From the NCBI RefSeq assembly GCF_004379255.2, contig NC_056037.1, forward strand, positions 37,731,012-37,795,011: a stretch of DNA of 64,000 nt, written 5' to 3'. The notes under the pieces are model-generated. The model searched no databases. It saw only the letters and a program-made list of their open reading frames with translations, and was not told where the DNA came from. The translations under genes were made by a program, and so were the position numbers. Positions 48,840-63,208 of this stretch are shown here, one piece after another. Position 1 is the stretch's first letter, and each line of letters begins with the position of its first letter. The DNA comes from Salvia splendens (taxonomy: Eukaryota; Streptophyta; Magnoliopsida; Lamiales; Lamiaceae).

Positions 48840-50044
48840 AACTGTTATCGATCAATCAGCTGGATAATTGGAGTGAGAGATCAAAATCCTTACGCAGTTG
48901 GTGGAAAATAGGGCTTTGATTCTGAATTTTGCTTTTAACACAACGAAGATGAAAAAAAACCCTTTCTTTAGTTCGTATGGGAAAATATTGAATATGTGCT
49001 TTTTTCTATGTACGCTATGGGCTCAAATGGTTTTGACTATTTATAATTTGCCATTTAATTTTTATTTTATATATTTATTTAAATTATTATACTATATTTA
49101 AACTACAAACAAACTATTAAAAATTTTCAAATACATAATTTCAATCTAAATTTATTGAAAGTAAAAATTATATAATTAAAATATATAACATGGCCGAAAT
49201 AAATACATAAAATTATAAATTACTGAAATCGTAATTGGTGTCCAACTTGGTCCACAAAGCTTTTGTGTTTTTGCCCACTATAAACATATCCTTTGACAAT
49301 GTTTTGCGGTACATGTTGACCAACATTGGGTGATTGAATCCATTTTGTCGTGTAAGAACTAAATTATCAGTTCTATTGCTCGTTGTCATCGTCGCCTTTC
49401 GCTTTGTCGCTCTTTAGTTAGTCAAATGACTATCACTTGACACTGACTTGGGAGCAATGACGTCTTTAGCGTCACTACTGCTTGAATATTGGTCAAAGGC
49501 GAACAACTTTTATTCATACTATAGTCGCATAACCCCACCACATATTTTTCCTACTTAAAATGCTTGGATTAATCCGTATGAAAGGCCTTTCCGCCTCTTT
49601 TCAAAGATCCTCGACCCAAGACATAATTTCTTCATCTGTGCTGAGAGGATGGCGAATTTTGAAACTCGTTGTTGCATTCAAGCCCCAATACTTTTTGAGG
49701 TGTTGATAATCTCGCGAAGTGCCCCGGGAGGTTTCAGTTTATGGTTGGTTGGTTGGTTGCATGTTCCAATGATCTTTTCCCTTAAAACTTTTGCATCTAT
49801 TGGTTGTCGATGATGATATCTTCAGAGACAGTTTTGTAGTTCACTCTCATTGTTATCACATGTCAGTTTATTTCTTCATGCATTCATATCTTGTTGCCAC
49901 GGGATATGGACTTCTCGTGTAGCCGAAGCAAGTTAGCTTGTAACTATTTCACGTTTCGTGCTTTTATAATTTAGTCTTTTATTCCAAATTGTATTGCTTC
50001 TATTTATACCCAATTATACAGTTTCACCATAGAAAAAAATACTA
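48840..50044. other. Intergenic region upstream of NSR
   Basis: NSR 5' flank, then a stretch (49240-49860) of more even base composition that may be decayed coding DNA: on the minus strand one frame reads NMYRKTLSKDMFIVGKNTKALW and stops. It is too short and broken to assign. Confidence 0.35.
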
Positions 50045-50266
50045 CTCTCTCCGTCCCTGAAGAGTATGCACTATTTCTTTTTTCGGCCGTCCCCAAAGAG
50101 TATGAACATTCCAATTTTGAAAACTCTCTTCTCTCTAATTAGGTGGTACTCATTCTCCACTAACAATACTTAAAAAATTTCCATATCTATCTCTCTCTTA
50201 CTTTACCAATAATGCATTAAAACGCGTGCCGAACCCAAAGTTTATATTCTTCGGAGACATAGGGAG
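50045..50266. mobile_element. Stowaway-like MITE A
   Basis: Ends CTCTCTCCGTCCC and, in inverse, ACATAGGGAG, with TA on both sides; 222 bp. Confidence 0.8.
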
Positions 50267-50419
50267 TACTTCATAATACTCTCTTTATCCACCATTGGAG
50301 TCCCAAATGGTTTATAAAACATTATTGGAATATGAATTTCACTTGTATGTATTAGTTTTAAATAAAATGTTAGTGGAATGAGTTAGGTGAATGTGAGACC
50401 CTACCACCACCATTTTTAA

Positions 50420-51214
50420 GAGCATCCACATCTATGCTCTTGCCAAGAGCACGAATGTGGGCTCGGACCCACCTTTATTCATTTTTAATTCTCTGCTCTT
50501 CCGCAAGAGCATGCTCAAGGGTCCCACCATTCTATTATTCAATTTAAATACTTCAATCACTAAAAATATTTTCACAATATTAAAATGTATTCAAAATACC
50601 CGAAATACTATAAATTAAAAATTACATAATTAAAATTCTAAAAAATAAAAACTACTCCCTCCGTCCCCCAATTTGAGTCACTCTTTGACTCGGCACGAGT
50701 TTTAAGGAAAAGTTTGAATGTGTGGTGTAATAAATGGAGTTAGGTAGTGAAATGTGGGGCTCCTTTGACTTTTTGTGTAATAAAGGGTAATTTTGATGTC
50801 TAAAAATGGTAAGTGGGAAGAGTGACTCTTATTCGGGGACGGCCCGAAATGGAAAAGAGTGACTCAAATTGGGGGACGGAGGGAGTACATAATTAAAATC
50901 CTAAAAATTGAGATTGGGAGAGTTGTTTGGTGTAGTGTGATTTTTTGTGTTGAAATTGAGGTATTTATAGATGGAAGTGTGAATTTTGTGATAAAAATAA
51001 TGAAAAAATAAATTAAAAGTGTGGAAAAAATGGATATATATTATTGGGAATTAGGAAATAATTTTTTATTAACTCTGAATTTTTCAGATTTTTTTGATTT
51101 TTTTTTAAAAAAAATGATAAACCGCTGTGAATCAGAGCATGCCATGTCGGCTGCTCGTGCTCTTGCCGTCGGCAAGAGCACAAATCTTCCGCAAGAGCAC
51201 CGATGTGGATGCTA
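50420..51214. mobile_element. Non-autonomous PIF/Harbinger-like element (Harbinger-4)
   Basis: GAGCATCCACATC at the left and GATGTGGATGCTA at the right, TAA duplicated at 50417-50419 and 51215-51217. Sub-terminal GCTCTTGCCAAGAGCACG matches the right end of Harbinger-1, so it belongs to the same family. No transposase. It keeps a TATTTATAG string (minus-strand promoter remnant) at about 50963. Another MITE lies inside it. Confidence 0.85.
50655..50885. mobile_element. Stowaway MITE C inside Harbinger-4
   Basis: Ends CTCCCTCCGTCCCCCAATTT and the reverse complement, with a further AGTCACTC match; TA on both sides. 231 bp. The long, nearly perfect inverted ends suggest this is the youngest of the nest. 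Confidence 0.92.
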
Positions 51215-51622
51215 TAATAAAAATGAACTGGGACTCTTATTTCTGGACAGACTAAAATGGAAAAATAGGACTCCTATTCGCAGACGGAAGGAGTACTACT
51301 ATTTTTGACCAAAATTATGTGATACTTTTATCAATAAAATATGAGAGATAATAAAATAAATGATACTCTCTTCGTCCCCGTTTAGGTGTCTCGGTTTATC
51401 ATTTTGGTTCATCCACGATTAAGAGTCTTGGTTCACTATAAATAGTAAGTAGGTCACAAATTCCACTACCTTATTTCATTCCCGTTTGATTATTATAAAC
51501 ATAAAATTAGTACTCTGTAGTATAAAAATGAGACTCACGTTTTCTTCACTAACTTCCCATTATACTCCCCCCGTTTTTTATAAATAGAAACATTTGAAAC
51601 GACACAAGTTTTAATGCACAAT

Positions 51623-51865
51623 TTGGTAAAATAAGAGAGATGGAGAGAAAAATTGGTAAAGTTAGAGAGATGGAGAGAAAAAAGTGGTAAAGTAAGAGAG
51701 ATGAAGAGAAAATTGGTAAAGTAAGAGAGATTGAGAGAAAAAAGTGGTAAAGTAAGAGAGATGAAGAGAAAAAAGTAGTAAAGTAAGAGAGATGTGTAGA
51801 AAAAAGTTGTAAAGTAAGAGAGAGGGAGATAAAAAAGTGGTAAAGTAAGAGAGTGTGAGAGAAAA
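51623..51865. repeat. Purine-rich minisatellite in MITE D, about 31-bp unit, eight copies
   Basis: Units built on GTAAAGTAAGAGAGATG then GAGAGAAAAAAGTG, with point changes and small length changes. It gives an apparent leucine/phenylalanine-rich minus-strand frame (51535-51876) that is not a gene. Confidence 0.88.
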
Positions 51866-51998
51866 ATTAATGTCAATGGATTATGAGGTCCACTTTATAG
51901 GTGGTAAATAAATTGATATAAAAGGGTATAAAGATTTCCTAAAATAGAAAGTTGGAAAGTTGTTATATTTAAGGAACATGCTAAAATGGAAAGAGTTA

Positions 51999-52221
51999 CC
52001 CCTCCGTTCCGCGATAGTTGAGTCATTTCATTTTCTGCGCTCGTTTTAAAAAATTGATAATAAATAGTTAAAGTGGAGAAAGAGAGAATAATGTAGATAA
52101 GACTCTTATTTATATTATTCTCTCACTTACTTTACTCTCTCTACTTTAACTATTTATTGTTACTTTTTCAAAACAAGTGAATAAAATAAAATGACTCAAC
52201 TACCGCGTGGAACAGAGTGAG
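51999..52221. mobile_element. Stowaway MITE E, fold-back
   Basis: Ends CCCCTCCGTTCCGCGATAGT (left) and the near reverse complement on the right, TA borders at 51997-51998 and 52222-52223. The arms extend inwards (GAGTCATTTCATTTT, AATAAATAGTTAAAGT, GAGAGAATAAT), so nearly the whole element folds into one hairpin. Confidence 0.88.
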
Positions 52222-52546
52222 TACTATTTTTAAAATATGGAGGGAGTATTTCTTAAAATTTGTATAGCAGGTGAATGTTAAAAATGTCAAAATTTTGGTA
52301 TGATCGGAAATGTCACTGATGTCGGACCAAATGAGTAGTATTTTTGCTAGATCAATCGTGAAAAGTGAAAACTATCCAACCATTAATCGATGGTTTCGCC
52401 GATTCGTTTACTATTTCGAATTATAAACTTGGATCATATACCACTTGTTTTTTTCGCGCTATCCACCCAAGCTTATTGCCACGCAAGCAGAATTAGATGT
52501 GGATAAGAAACCAATGAGAGAGAAGAAGCTAAAACACAGTTAGAAA

Positions 52547-54841
52547 ATGGCGACTCTCTCAATTCATCTTCAACAAAGGTCCTTCTCTCCCCCAAATTCC
52601 TCTCCCAAACCCTACCATTCTGCATCCACTCTTTACGTGCCTACCCGAATTCGATGTTCTAGTAAGTGTACGCATGCATTCTCACTCAATTCAATCTGCA
52701 AATGATTACATGTTCTGTATCTAGGTTCAACTCTTAACTTCATTTCTGATTGGAGTATGTGCGCAGCTACAACGGATAGTTCGAAATCGGAGGAAAATTC
52801 GTCGTATTTTAAGGAGCTCAGGAACGTAGCTTGTGGAGTTCTCGCTGTTTGGGCCGTCACTGCTGTTTCACCCGTGATCGCTGCAGGCCAGGTATATATT
52901 TGATGAGTCATTTTCGTATGAATGAGTGTAGTTTAATGTTTTCTGACATGTCTTCTAAACAAATGCTACATTGTGTTCTACATCCACAAATTAACGAATG
53001 CCAAATTAATGTAGAAATTTACAAATTACTACTACTTTTAAGTAGTATTGATGATTTTTTGAGGATGGATGTAGTTGAAGGATTATAATTCAAGTAGTTC
53101 TCTTCGATTTCACTGATTTGGGATAAAAATGTGTGTTAATTTGTGAGGTAAATTGGTATTGTAGCGGCTGCCTCCGCTGTCAACGGAGCCGGATAGGTGT
53201 GAGCGTGCATTTGTTGGTAACACGATTGGGCAAGCAAATGGGGTGTATGATAAGCCGCTGGATCTTCGATTTTGTGACTACACCAATGAGAAATCAAACC
53301 TCAAGGGGAAGACTTTGTCTGCGGCTCTCATGTCTGATGCCAAGTTTGATGGGGCTGATATGACTGAAGTGGTGATGTCGAAGGCTTATGCTGCAAGAGC
53401 TAGTTTTAAGGGTATGTATTTGTTTTTGCTTATGCTTGTTTTGTTGCCTTTCATCTCTTGAGTTGCTTGGATTATTGATGGTTGTGTCTCCAGTTTCTCA
53501 TGTTGTGTGCTAAATTTAGTCGTGCGTTGGAATGTTCATCGGGATTAGCTCTCTTTGTGTTGGCAATGCTAGGACATATGTAAAATCAGGGTTCTTGGAA
53601 TGTAGATCAGTCAAAAGGCTGCTCCACCGGCTAAATATGATCAAATAGAGAGTGAGTTATAATATCTTAGGATTGCGTAGTATGGATATTGCCTCACGGT
53701 TAGACAAGCAGACAAACTAGTGTAACATCTATGTATCGATTTTGCATCTTGAACTAGAGAAGCAGTTGATTCAGGCTCATGCGTAATCATGGTTAAAGTG
53801 GGAAGTAATTTTGAGCTACTTGGATTGATAGGCTTAGCCTCTAGTGTCACCTTGAATGGAGCAAGTTTTGCATACTGTCGGGCTAAATTTAGTCATGCAT
53901 TGAAATGTTGATCATGATTAGCTCTCTATTTCTTGGAAATGCTATGGCATCTGTAAAATTCATATCGGTCAAGGCAGTTTCCAAATAGAGAGTGAATAAT
54001 AATTCCTAAACCCTTAAACTACGGAGACAGTTGAGTCAGGCCAGATTCTGTTTTTGTTGCAACTACTTAGGGAAGGAAGTAAAATACTTAGAAACAGATC
54101 AAGCTACCATGTATATACTATTACATAGACCGTGAGTAACCTCGTGTTATGGATCTCTCCTCACACTTAGACAAGGGAACAAACTAGTGTAACATCTATG
54201 TATCCATTTTGCATCTTGATCTAGTGAAACAGTTGATTCAGGACAGATTCTGTTTTTGACTTTGGGAGTACTTAGAAACTGATCAAGCAATCTTGTTTGC
54301 TTTCAGTTTCTTTTTTCATCACACACCCTTTCTTTTTTCTTTTTTTCTTCGAACTTCGAACTATAGAGACGGATAGTTTTTTTAGGACATTTTTTACTGT
54401 CTCTCTTGTAAAATAGGATACGATGATCTAAGACCTTTCGAAGTTACCAAGTGTATAATTTTTCACATTTCCTTTTACTGAAGTGATTCGTGATCTTGTC
54501 ATAATATTGTTTTGCCGGTTTTCCCTTTTGCCTTATCCTAGATCATGTCTAACATTCATGCGGAAAGATATTTGAGCATGTTTTCCATGTATCCCTGCAA
54601 TGCTGATACTTTGGCAGGCACTGACTTCTCGAATGCTGTTCTGGACCGTGTGAATTTTGAGAAGGCCGATCTCACGGGAGCGGTGTTCAAGAATACCGTG
54701 CTATCAGGGTCAACTTTCCAGGAAGCTCAGATGCAAGATGTGGACTTTGAGGACACCATTATTGGTTACATTGATCTTCAGAAGCTTTGCGTAAACAAGA
54801 CTCTTAATGAAGATACAAGAGTGAACTTGGGTTGCCGGTAA
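52547..54841 (+). CDS. Thylakoid lumenal pentapeptide-repeat protein (TL15/TL17 type)
   Basis: Exons 52547-52661, 52767-52891, 53165-53411, 54618-54841; 711 nt, 236 residues. Bipartite targeting: residues 1-40 form a Ser-rich transit peptide, and about 60-80 a hydrophobic lumen signal (VACGVLAVWAVTAVSPVIAA) with an AxA-type cleavage site before GQRLPPL; no twin-arginine is visible, so Sec import is likelier. The mature part has NTIGQANGVYDKPLDLRFCDY, then A(D/N)LxX repeats (NLKGKTLSAALMSDAKFDGADMTE..., TDFSNAVLDRVNFEKADLTGAVF) forming a right-handed quadrilateral beta-helix, and ends VNLGCR. Plant relatives are known lumenal proteins of unclear role. Intron 3 is 1.2 kb and internally duplicated. 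Confidence 0.94.
53505..54260. repeat. Diverged tandem duplication in intron 3 of the lumenal protein gene
   Basis: Segments recur about 370-470 bp apart: TTTAGTC(G/A)TGC(G/A)TTG(G/A)AATG with GATTAGCTCTCT (53511 and 53885), and ACAAACTAGTGTAACATCTA with TTTTGCATCTTGA (53711 and 54180). Confidence 0.75.
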
Positions 54842-55242
54842 CTTGTTTCTGTAAATTTCCTTCACTACTTTTTGCCATTTATCATTTGGTATAAGAGTTT
54901 GTGTTTCTTAACAAAGATTGTGTTTTTCGAACACCTCCCATAACCCTAGTGGTACTACTACTTTTGTAAAATGTTTTTAGGCGTCTAGTTTTGAAACATT
55001 ATTGTCGTAATATATATTTTTATTGGGAAAATTGTTTATTAAACTATAATTTTGGTTGACTTTAGGTCAATTTCATAATTTTTTAATCCTGCAAATTGAA
55101 TCATACTTCCTAAATTTGCGAACACCTTATTAGTACTATTACAGTCTCAGAGTTGCGAATCACAATCGGGCTTCCACGCTGCAGTAGTGAGTTGCGAAAA
55201 AGTCATTCTCGAAGTTGGTAACCCAAAATAGTGTAAACCTAA

Positions 55243-57065
55243 GAGCATCTCCAATGGACGGATGTCCCACTCAGATATCCACTAAGACTTCCCAAAAACA
55301 CCTCTTGCCACGTCACTAGGACTTCTCATCCCACTGCCACGTCACTAGGACTTCCCCTTCACAATCCGCCATTCTCATCGCCCTTCCACTAGGACTTCCC
55401 GTAATAAAAAAAATCACAAATTCACAAATAAAGCAATTTACGTTTACCGAAATAAAATTTCAACACGAATACGAACGGGAAAAATTATCAACTTCATTAA
55501 AAAAAACATACATGATTTGAAAAACAAAATTACATAGTAATAAAAAAAAAAGTAAAATAACATCAACGTCAACCCCTCCGCGTCCAAACCTCTTCGATAA
55601 TATCGTGCTGAAGTCGAACATGGGCATCTGTTTGCCGCATGTCGGCAAATGCACGCATCCGCTCGACCTCTCCATGAGGTACCCCCATATTCACATTCGC
55701 GGTGGCCACGCCGTCCACTGAGTCAGTTCCGCAGCTTCATTTTCAACAATCATGTTGTGCATTATGATACATGCGTACATGACATCGCCGATGTTGGGAA
55801 TATACCACTGCCGTGCAGGACCCTTTACTACCGCCCATCAACTCTGGAGCACACCAAATGCCCACATCCTTGCGCGCTGCTTCCTGACGGCTCGCAAAGT
55901 ATGACTTCTTTTGTCCGAGCGGATGCTTGATTGTGACGGGCCAGTTTGGGTATATCCCATCCGCCAAATAGTATCCCATATTGTACTGGTTGCCGTTGGC
56001 GACGAAACTGATGGCGGGACCAACGCCATTGCACTGAGCGTTGAACAGGGGCGACGACTGCAGAACGTTGATGTCGTTGTTCGACCCGGCGACTCCAAAA
56101 TAAGCATGCCATATCCACAGCCGGTAGTCAGCTACAGCTTCAAGGATCATCGTGGGATGCTTGGCTTTGAAGCCGGTAGTGTACATCCCCTTCCAGGCGG
56201 CGGGGCAGTTCTTCCACTCCCAATGCATACAATCTATGCTGCCCAACATCCTAAGGAACCCGTGCACCGACCCATGCATATCTATCAGCCTCTGGCAGTC
56301 TTCGGGGCTCGGACTCCGAAGATACTGCTCCCCGAATATCGCTCTCACGCCCGCGCAAAAATTCTGCAGACACTCGACGGCTGTCGACTCGCCAATGTGG
56401 AGGTACTCGTCGAACATTTCGGCCTCGCCTCCGTACGCCGGTTGTCTAATTGCGACAGTGCACTTCTGTAATGGCGTGAGTCCAGGTTTGCCAACTGCAT
56501 CCTCTCTGATCCTAAAATACAGGTATCTTCTCTCTAAAGCACCCACGATATGCATAAACAGCGGACGATGTATCCTAAAACGTCGCCGGAATAAGGCATC
56601 CCCAAAACGTGGCTACGGAGCGAAGTAGTCCTGATACAACCGAATATGTGCGGCAATGTGGTCACGGGGTATTGTAGTTCGACGACGGATCGGCCGATGT
56701 ACCGCCGCCTGCTGCCGCCGCTGCTCCCTCTGGTGTAGCAGTCTATCTATCGCACCTTCCACAGCGACCTCCAATTCATCCTCGCTATCACTGTCGCTAG
56801 TCATTCTAGATATACTTGAAAATAGAGATGTAGAGAGAGAAACTTGTTAACACAAGTGGTGCGAATGAAATGAAGTTCAACGAGCCGTATATATAGAGTT
56901 TAAAAAAAAATTAAATACCGGACGTCCGCCCGCCCATCGCCCGCACGTTCGAGGACATCCGACGTCCTTACGGGACGTCCGTATCCGAGTTGAAACGCCA
57001 CAATGGCGGACGTCCCGGTCGCCCGTCGCGGATGTCCAATCGGACGTCCGCCATTGGAGATGCTC
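55243..57065 (-). mobile_element. PIF/Harbinger element (Harbinger-2), decayed
   Basis: Ends GAGCATCTCCAATGGACG and CCATTGGAGATGCTC (reverse), with TAA at 55240-55242 and 57066-57068. 1,823 bp. The transposase is on the minus strand and broken. The sub-terminal parts have many GGACGTCC-type inverted motifs. A different sub-family from Harbinger-1. Confidence 0.92.
55743..56804 (-). pseudogene. Broken PIF/Harbinger transposase
   Basis: Related to the intact transposase at 3434-4720. The N-terminal piece (ATG at 56804) reads to an early stop at 56613 (ending RLYQDYFAP). Homology resumes in another frame from about 56555 and includes TPLQKCTVAIRQ, SIDCMHWEWKNCP and AGSNNDINVL (both catalytic Asp), and then loses frame right after ARKDV, just before the segment with the catalytic Glu. 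At least two inactivating lesions, so it cannot make an active enzyme. Confidence 0.9.
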
Positions 57066-57541
57066 TAAAATTAAAGGTGCAAATAAAGCAAAAAAACCTG
57101 ACATTATTTGAAATGATTGGAAACAAAGTCGGCTTAAAGTTTAAACCTACCAATAACGTTTTAAAGAAGCAACGAAATTTGTCCATGTCATAATTTTACC
57201 GTAATTCACAATTGTCTAAAAAAATCTAAATGATGAATGCCTATGTATGCGAACATCTTATTAGTATTACGGTTTGAGAGATGCAAATCCCAACCCCATC
57301 CCACTCTCACCGCCTTACGATTTGTAGTAAACTTATGGTTTATTTTGTGCAAATAAAAACATGGTTCACTACTACGCCCTAAATTCATATTGAGAGAAAA
57401 AAATGCAAAATAATACAGCGAAATAAAGGGATCGGACTCATCGGAGTCCTCATCAAAACTTTGTAAAACGTAAGTTAATTCACCAACATCTCTGAATAAT
57501 GAAAATCGAGACCTAAAATAAAACACCTACTTTCTTTTCTT

Positions 57542-60852
<3,311 letters not shown>

Positions 60853-61038
60853 TGCTGCGAAGCGCGACAGTCGGATTCGCCTTCCTCGCCTTTGTATATA
60901 AAGATGTGTTGTAGTTCTTTTTGGTTTCTTCTCTTTCGTTCTCAGCTGATTGTTTTTTCTGAGTGCTGTGTGATGAATTCTGAATCTGAGATGCTAAATA
61001 AACGACCAACTCCGCAGCAGAGATAGCTCGTCATCGGA

Positions 61039-61162
61039 GATGACGTGGACCAATCACCTCTCGAGTGTGATTCATCACTTTTTTCTGGAGCTAAGTGTCA
61101 CTTGTGCTTACGTGGACCAATTGGATAGATTCTTCGTGTCAGGTAATCCTACGTGGACCAAT
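61039..61162 (-). promoter_or_regulatory. Three ERSE-II / P-UPRE-type sites upstream of BiP
   Basis: On the BiP strand ATTGGTCCACG occurs exactly three times (61044-61054, 61111-61121, 61152-61162). The first extends to ATTGGTCCACGTCATC, the known plant P-UPRE form. bZIP factors of the bZIP60/bZIP28 class with NF-Y are the known binders in plants. Spacings are 67 and 41 bp. Confidence 0.9.
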
Positions 61163-61357
61163 AGAATTTAGAGGTGAATGTTGGGCTTTTGCATTGAAAT
61201 CGTCGGCGTTGGGCTTTCGGGCTTTGCATTGAAATCGTGTTCGTGTCCACTTTAATTCAAAGTTAAGAAAAACCTTAAACGTGCTTACTGATGGGCCCTG
61301 TATATTGGCCTATTCCAGAAACTTATAAAGTTGGAATGAGGATTTATTATTTATATA

Positions 61358-61701
61358 CTCCTTTCGTTCCCAATAATTTATCATCATTTGATCGATATGA
61401 GTTTTAAAGTAATATAATAGAAAATTGGTTGAACAACTTAGTAGAATGTGAGTGATATTTTTATATATTCCTATTAATTTTATAATAAAAGTATGAGTTT
61501 TAGAAAATGTAATAAAAAATTGCTTGAAAAATTTATAGAATGTGAATCCTACTTTTATGTACTCATATTAGTTTTATAATTAAAGTATGAGTTAGTGAAA
61601 TGTGATCACTACCAAAAAAAATGGTAAAAAATTAAAAGTGAAAAATATTGGGGAATGGACGAACATGGAAATAAGTGAAAATTTTTTAGGGACGGAGGGA
61701 A
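61358..61701. mobile_element. Stowaway-like MITE F with internal duplication
   Basis: Left end CTCCTTTCGTTCCC; right end in reverse complement TTCCCTCCGTCCC; TA borders. 344 bp, longer than the others because an internal block of about 95 bp (TATGAGTTTTA ... AGAATGTGA) is present about twice. Confidence 0.75.
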
Positions 61702-61883
61702 TACTAATTTTGTATTAGAATATGAGGTAATTAGTTATTAGACAGGTCTACTTATTAAAAATGGAAAAATGTAAATATGTTTTTTGTTGGTAGACGTCCC
61801 AAATGACAAAATACGTATTTTATTTAGTGGAGTAAAATAGAGCCAAATACCTTTGAAAATTGATGATTATCATTTTTGAATTA

Positions 61884-63199
61884 GAGTGAACTACCTCAAA
61901 AGTCCCTAACTTTTCGGAATATGACACTGCAAGCCCCTAACAAAAAAAATATCGCCAGACGACCCTAACCTTAAACATAATCACATATCTTATTTTTTCT
62001 GACTAAAATGCCCTTATGCCCTAAAAGGGCATTCTGGTCATCTCTGTAAGAATGCTGACAGTGGTGGCCTGCATGTTGCACAATATCTACTGTGCACACA
62101 TGTTCCTCAATAATTGCGGCATAATTATTATTTTTGTTCACACTTGGTAAATTATCAATTTTCCATTTATATTAGTCATGTCATATGAAAAATTGAAAAC
62201 ACAACGTTAATGTACATAAACATTTTATATAAAACTAGTCCAATACTTTTAAATTATTAAATTTACATAGATTACATGGAAAGAAAATTAAAATTATATT
62301 TTATAAATGATGGTCTTTGCCGAAACCCTATAATTAGATTTTCTATTGGTTGATATTCATTTTAAAATTTCGTTAACAACCTCTAAAGCAACACTTTATT
62401 TAACAAAATATTTTGAAATGATGTTATGAGAGCATATAAGTGAACAGCTAACAACATTTTACACATTACACATTTTACAAGGTAATTTACTAATAGGAGT
62501 AATATAATATTATTAATAAAACGTCTTCTTCTTCATTAACCACACGACAACCATTGTTGTTACATTTTCAACTTTGTAATTTTCGATACTTTACTTTCGT
62601 TCAGCCTCTCCTTACCTTTCAACATCTGATCATTTAGGCGTCTAAAACAATATTTTAGTGAGGGCTGAAAATGATTTTCAGAATTTTCAAAAAATTTAAA
62701 AGTAGAAAAATTAAGAAAATGGAACTCTTGGGAGGGGCTTAAGCCCTTCCCCACCTCTTACTGTGTGTCCGCCACTGCTTTGGAGATTCATCATATTCAT
62801 ACATGCGCGCCTTTATGCCTTTTCATATTTTGTTGAATAAACTAAATATCTTTTAGTCACTACTATTCCAGTTTATGAAGAAGAGAAATGAATTGAAGAA
62901 AAACCCTTGAAATATAGCAAGGGAAATATAAGTGCGTGGGAAATATCAAATATGATTTGACAAAAGTTTGGGTAAGGTCTGCAAATCAGTGTAGGTGTGC
63001 GCAGAGTAGGTTTGCAGGTTGCGTGTACTTTGACTGAAATGCCCTTCAAGGCATTTGGGTATTTTGGTCCGAAAATTGGCTAAAAATAAGATATGTGATT
63101 ATGTTTAAGGTTAGGGTCGTCTGACGATATTTTTTTTGTTAGGAGCTTGCAGTGTCACAAACGAAAAAGTTATGGACTTTTCATGTAGTTTAGGGACTC
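61884..63199. mobile_element. Non-autonomous Mutator-like element (MULE)
   Basis: A perfect 9-bp target duplication, TTTGAATTA (61875-61883 and 63200-63208), flanks inverted arms of more than 100 bp. Shared arm segments: ACACTGCAAGC, CCTAACAAAAAAAATATCG, AGACGACCCTAACCTTAAAC and ATAATCACATATCTTATTTT. 1,316 bp, no transposase frame. A GGGGCTTAAGCCCTTCCCC patch with GTCCGCCACTG (62735-62779) inside may be a fragment of another repeat. Confidence 0.88.
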
Positions 63200-63208
63200 T
63201 TTGAATTA

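Larger units (their letters stand above)
50279..51293. mobile_element. Stowaway-like MITE B, split by a Harbinger element
   Basis: Left end CTCTCTTTATCCACCATTGG with AGTCCC following; right end in reverse complement CTCCTTCCGTCTGCG then ATAGGAGTCC. TA borders on both sides (50277-50278 and 51294-51295). Its body is interrupted by the TAA-flanked element at 50420-51214, so only about 220 bp are its own. Confidence 0.7.
51565..52246. mobile_element. Stowaway-like MITE D with internal minisatellite and nested MITE E
   Basis: Left end CTCCCCCCGTTTTTTATAAA; right end in reverse complement CTCCCTCCATATTTTAAAAA; TA on both sides. It contains a purine-rich minisatellite and a second MITE at 51999-52221. 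Confidence 0.8.

Noticed and set aside
51535..51876. Minus-strand 113-codon Leu/Phe/Ser-rich frame resembling a membrane protein
   Set aside because: Produced by the purine-rich minisatellite in MITE D; perfect periodicity and no start or domain.
55743..56555. Functional second transposase
   Set aside because: Frame is lost directly after ARKDV, before the catalytic Glu segment, and the N-terminal part is cut off by an earlier stop and frame change.
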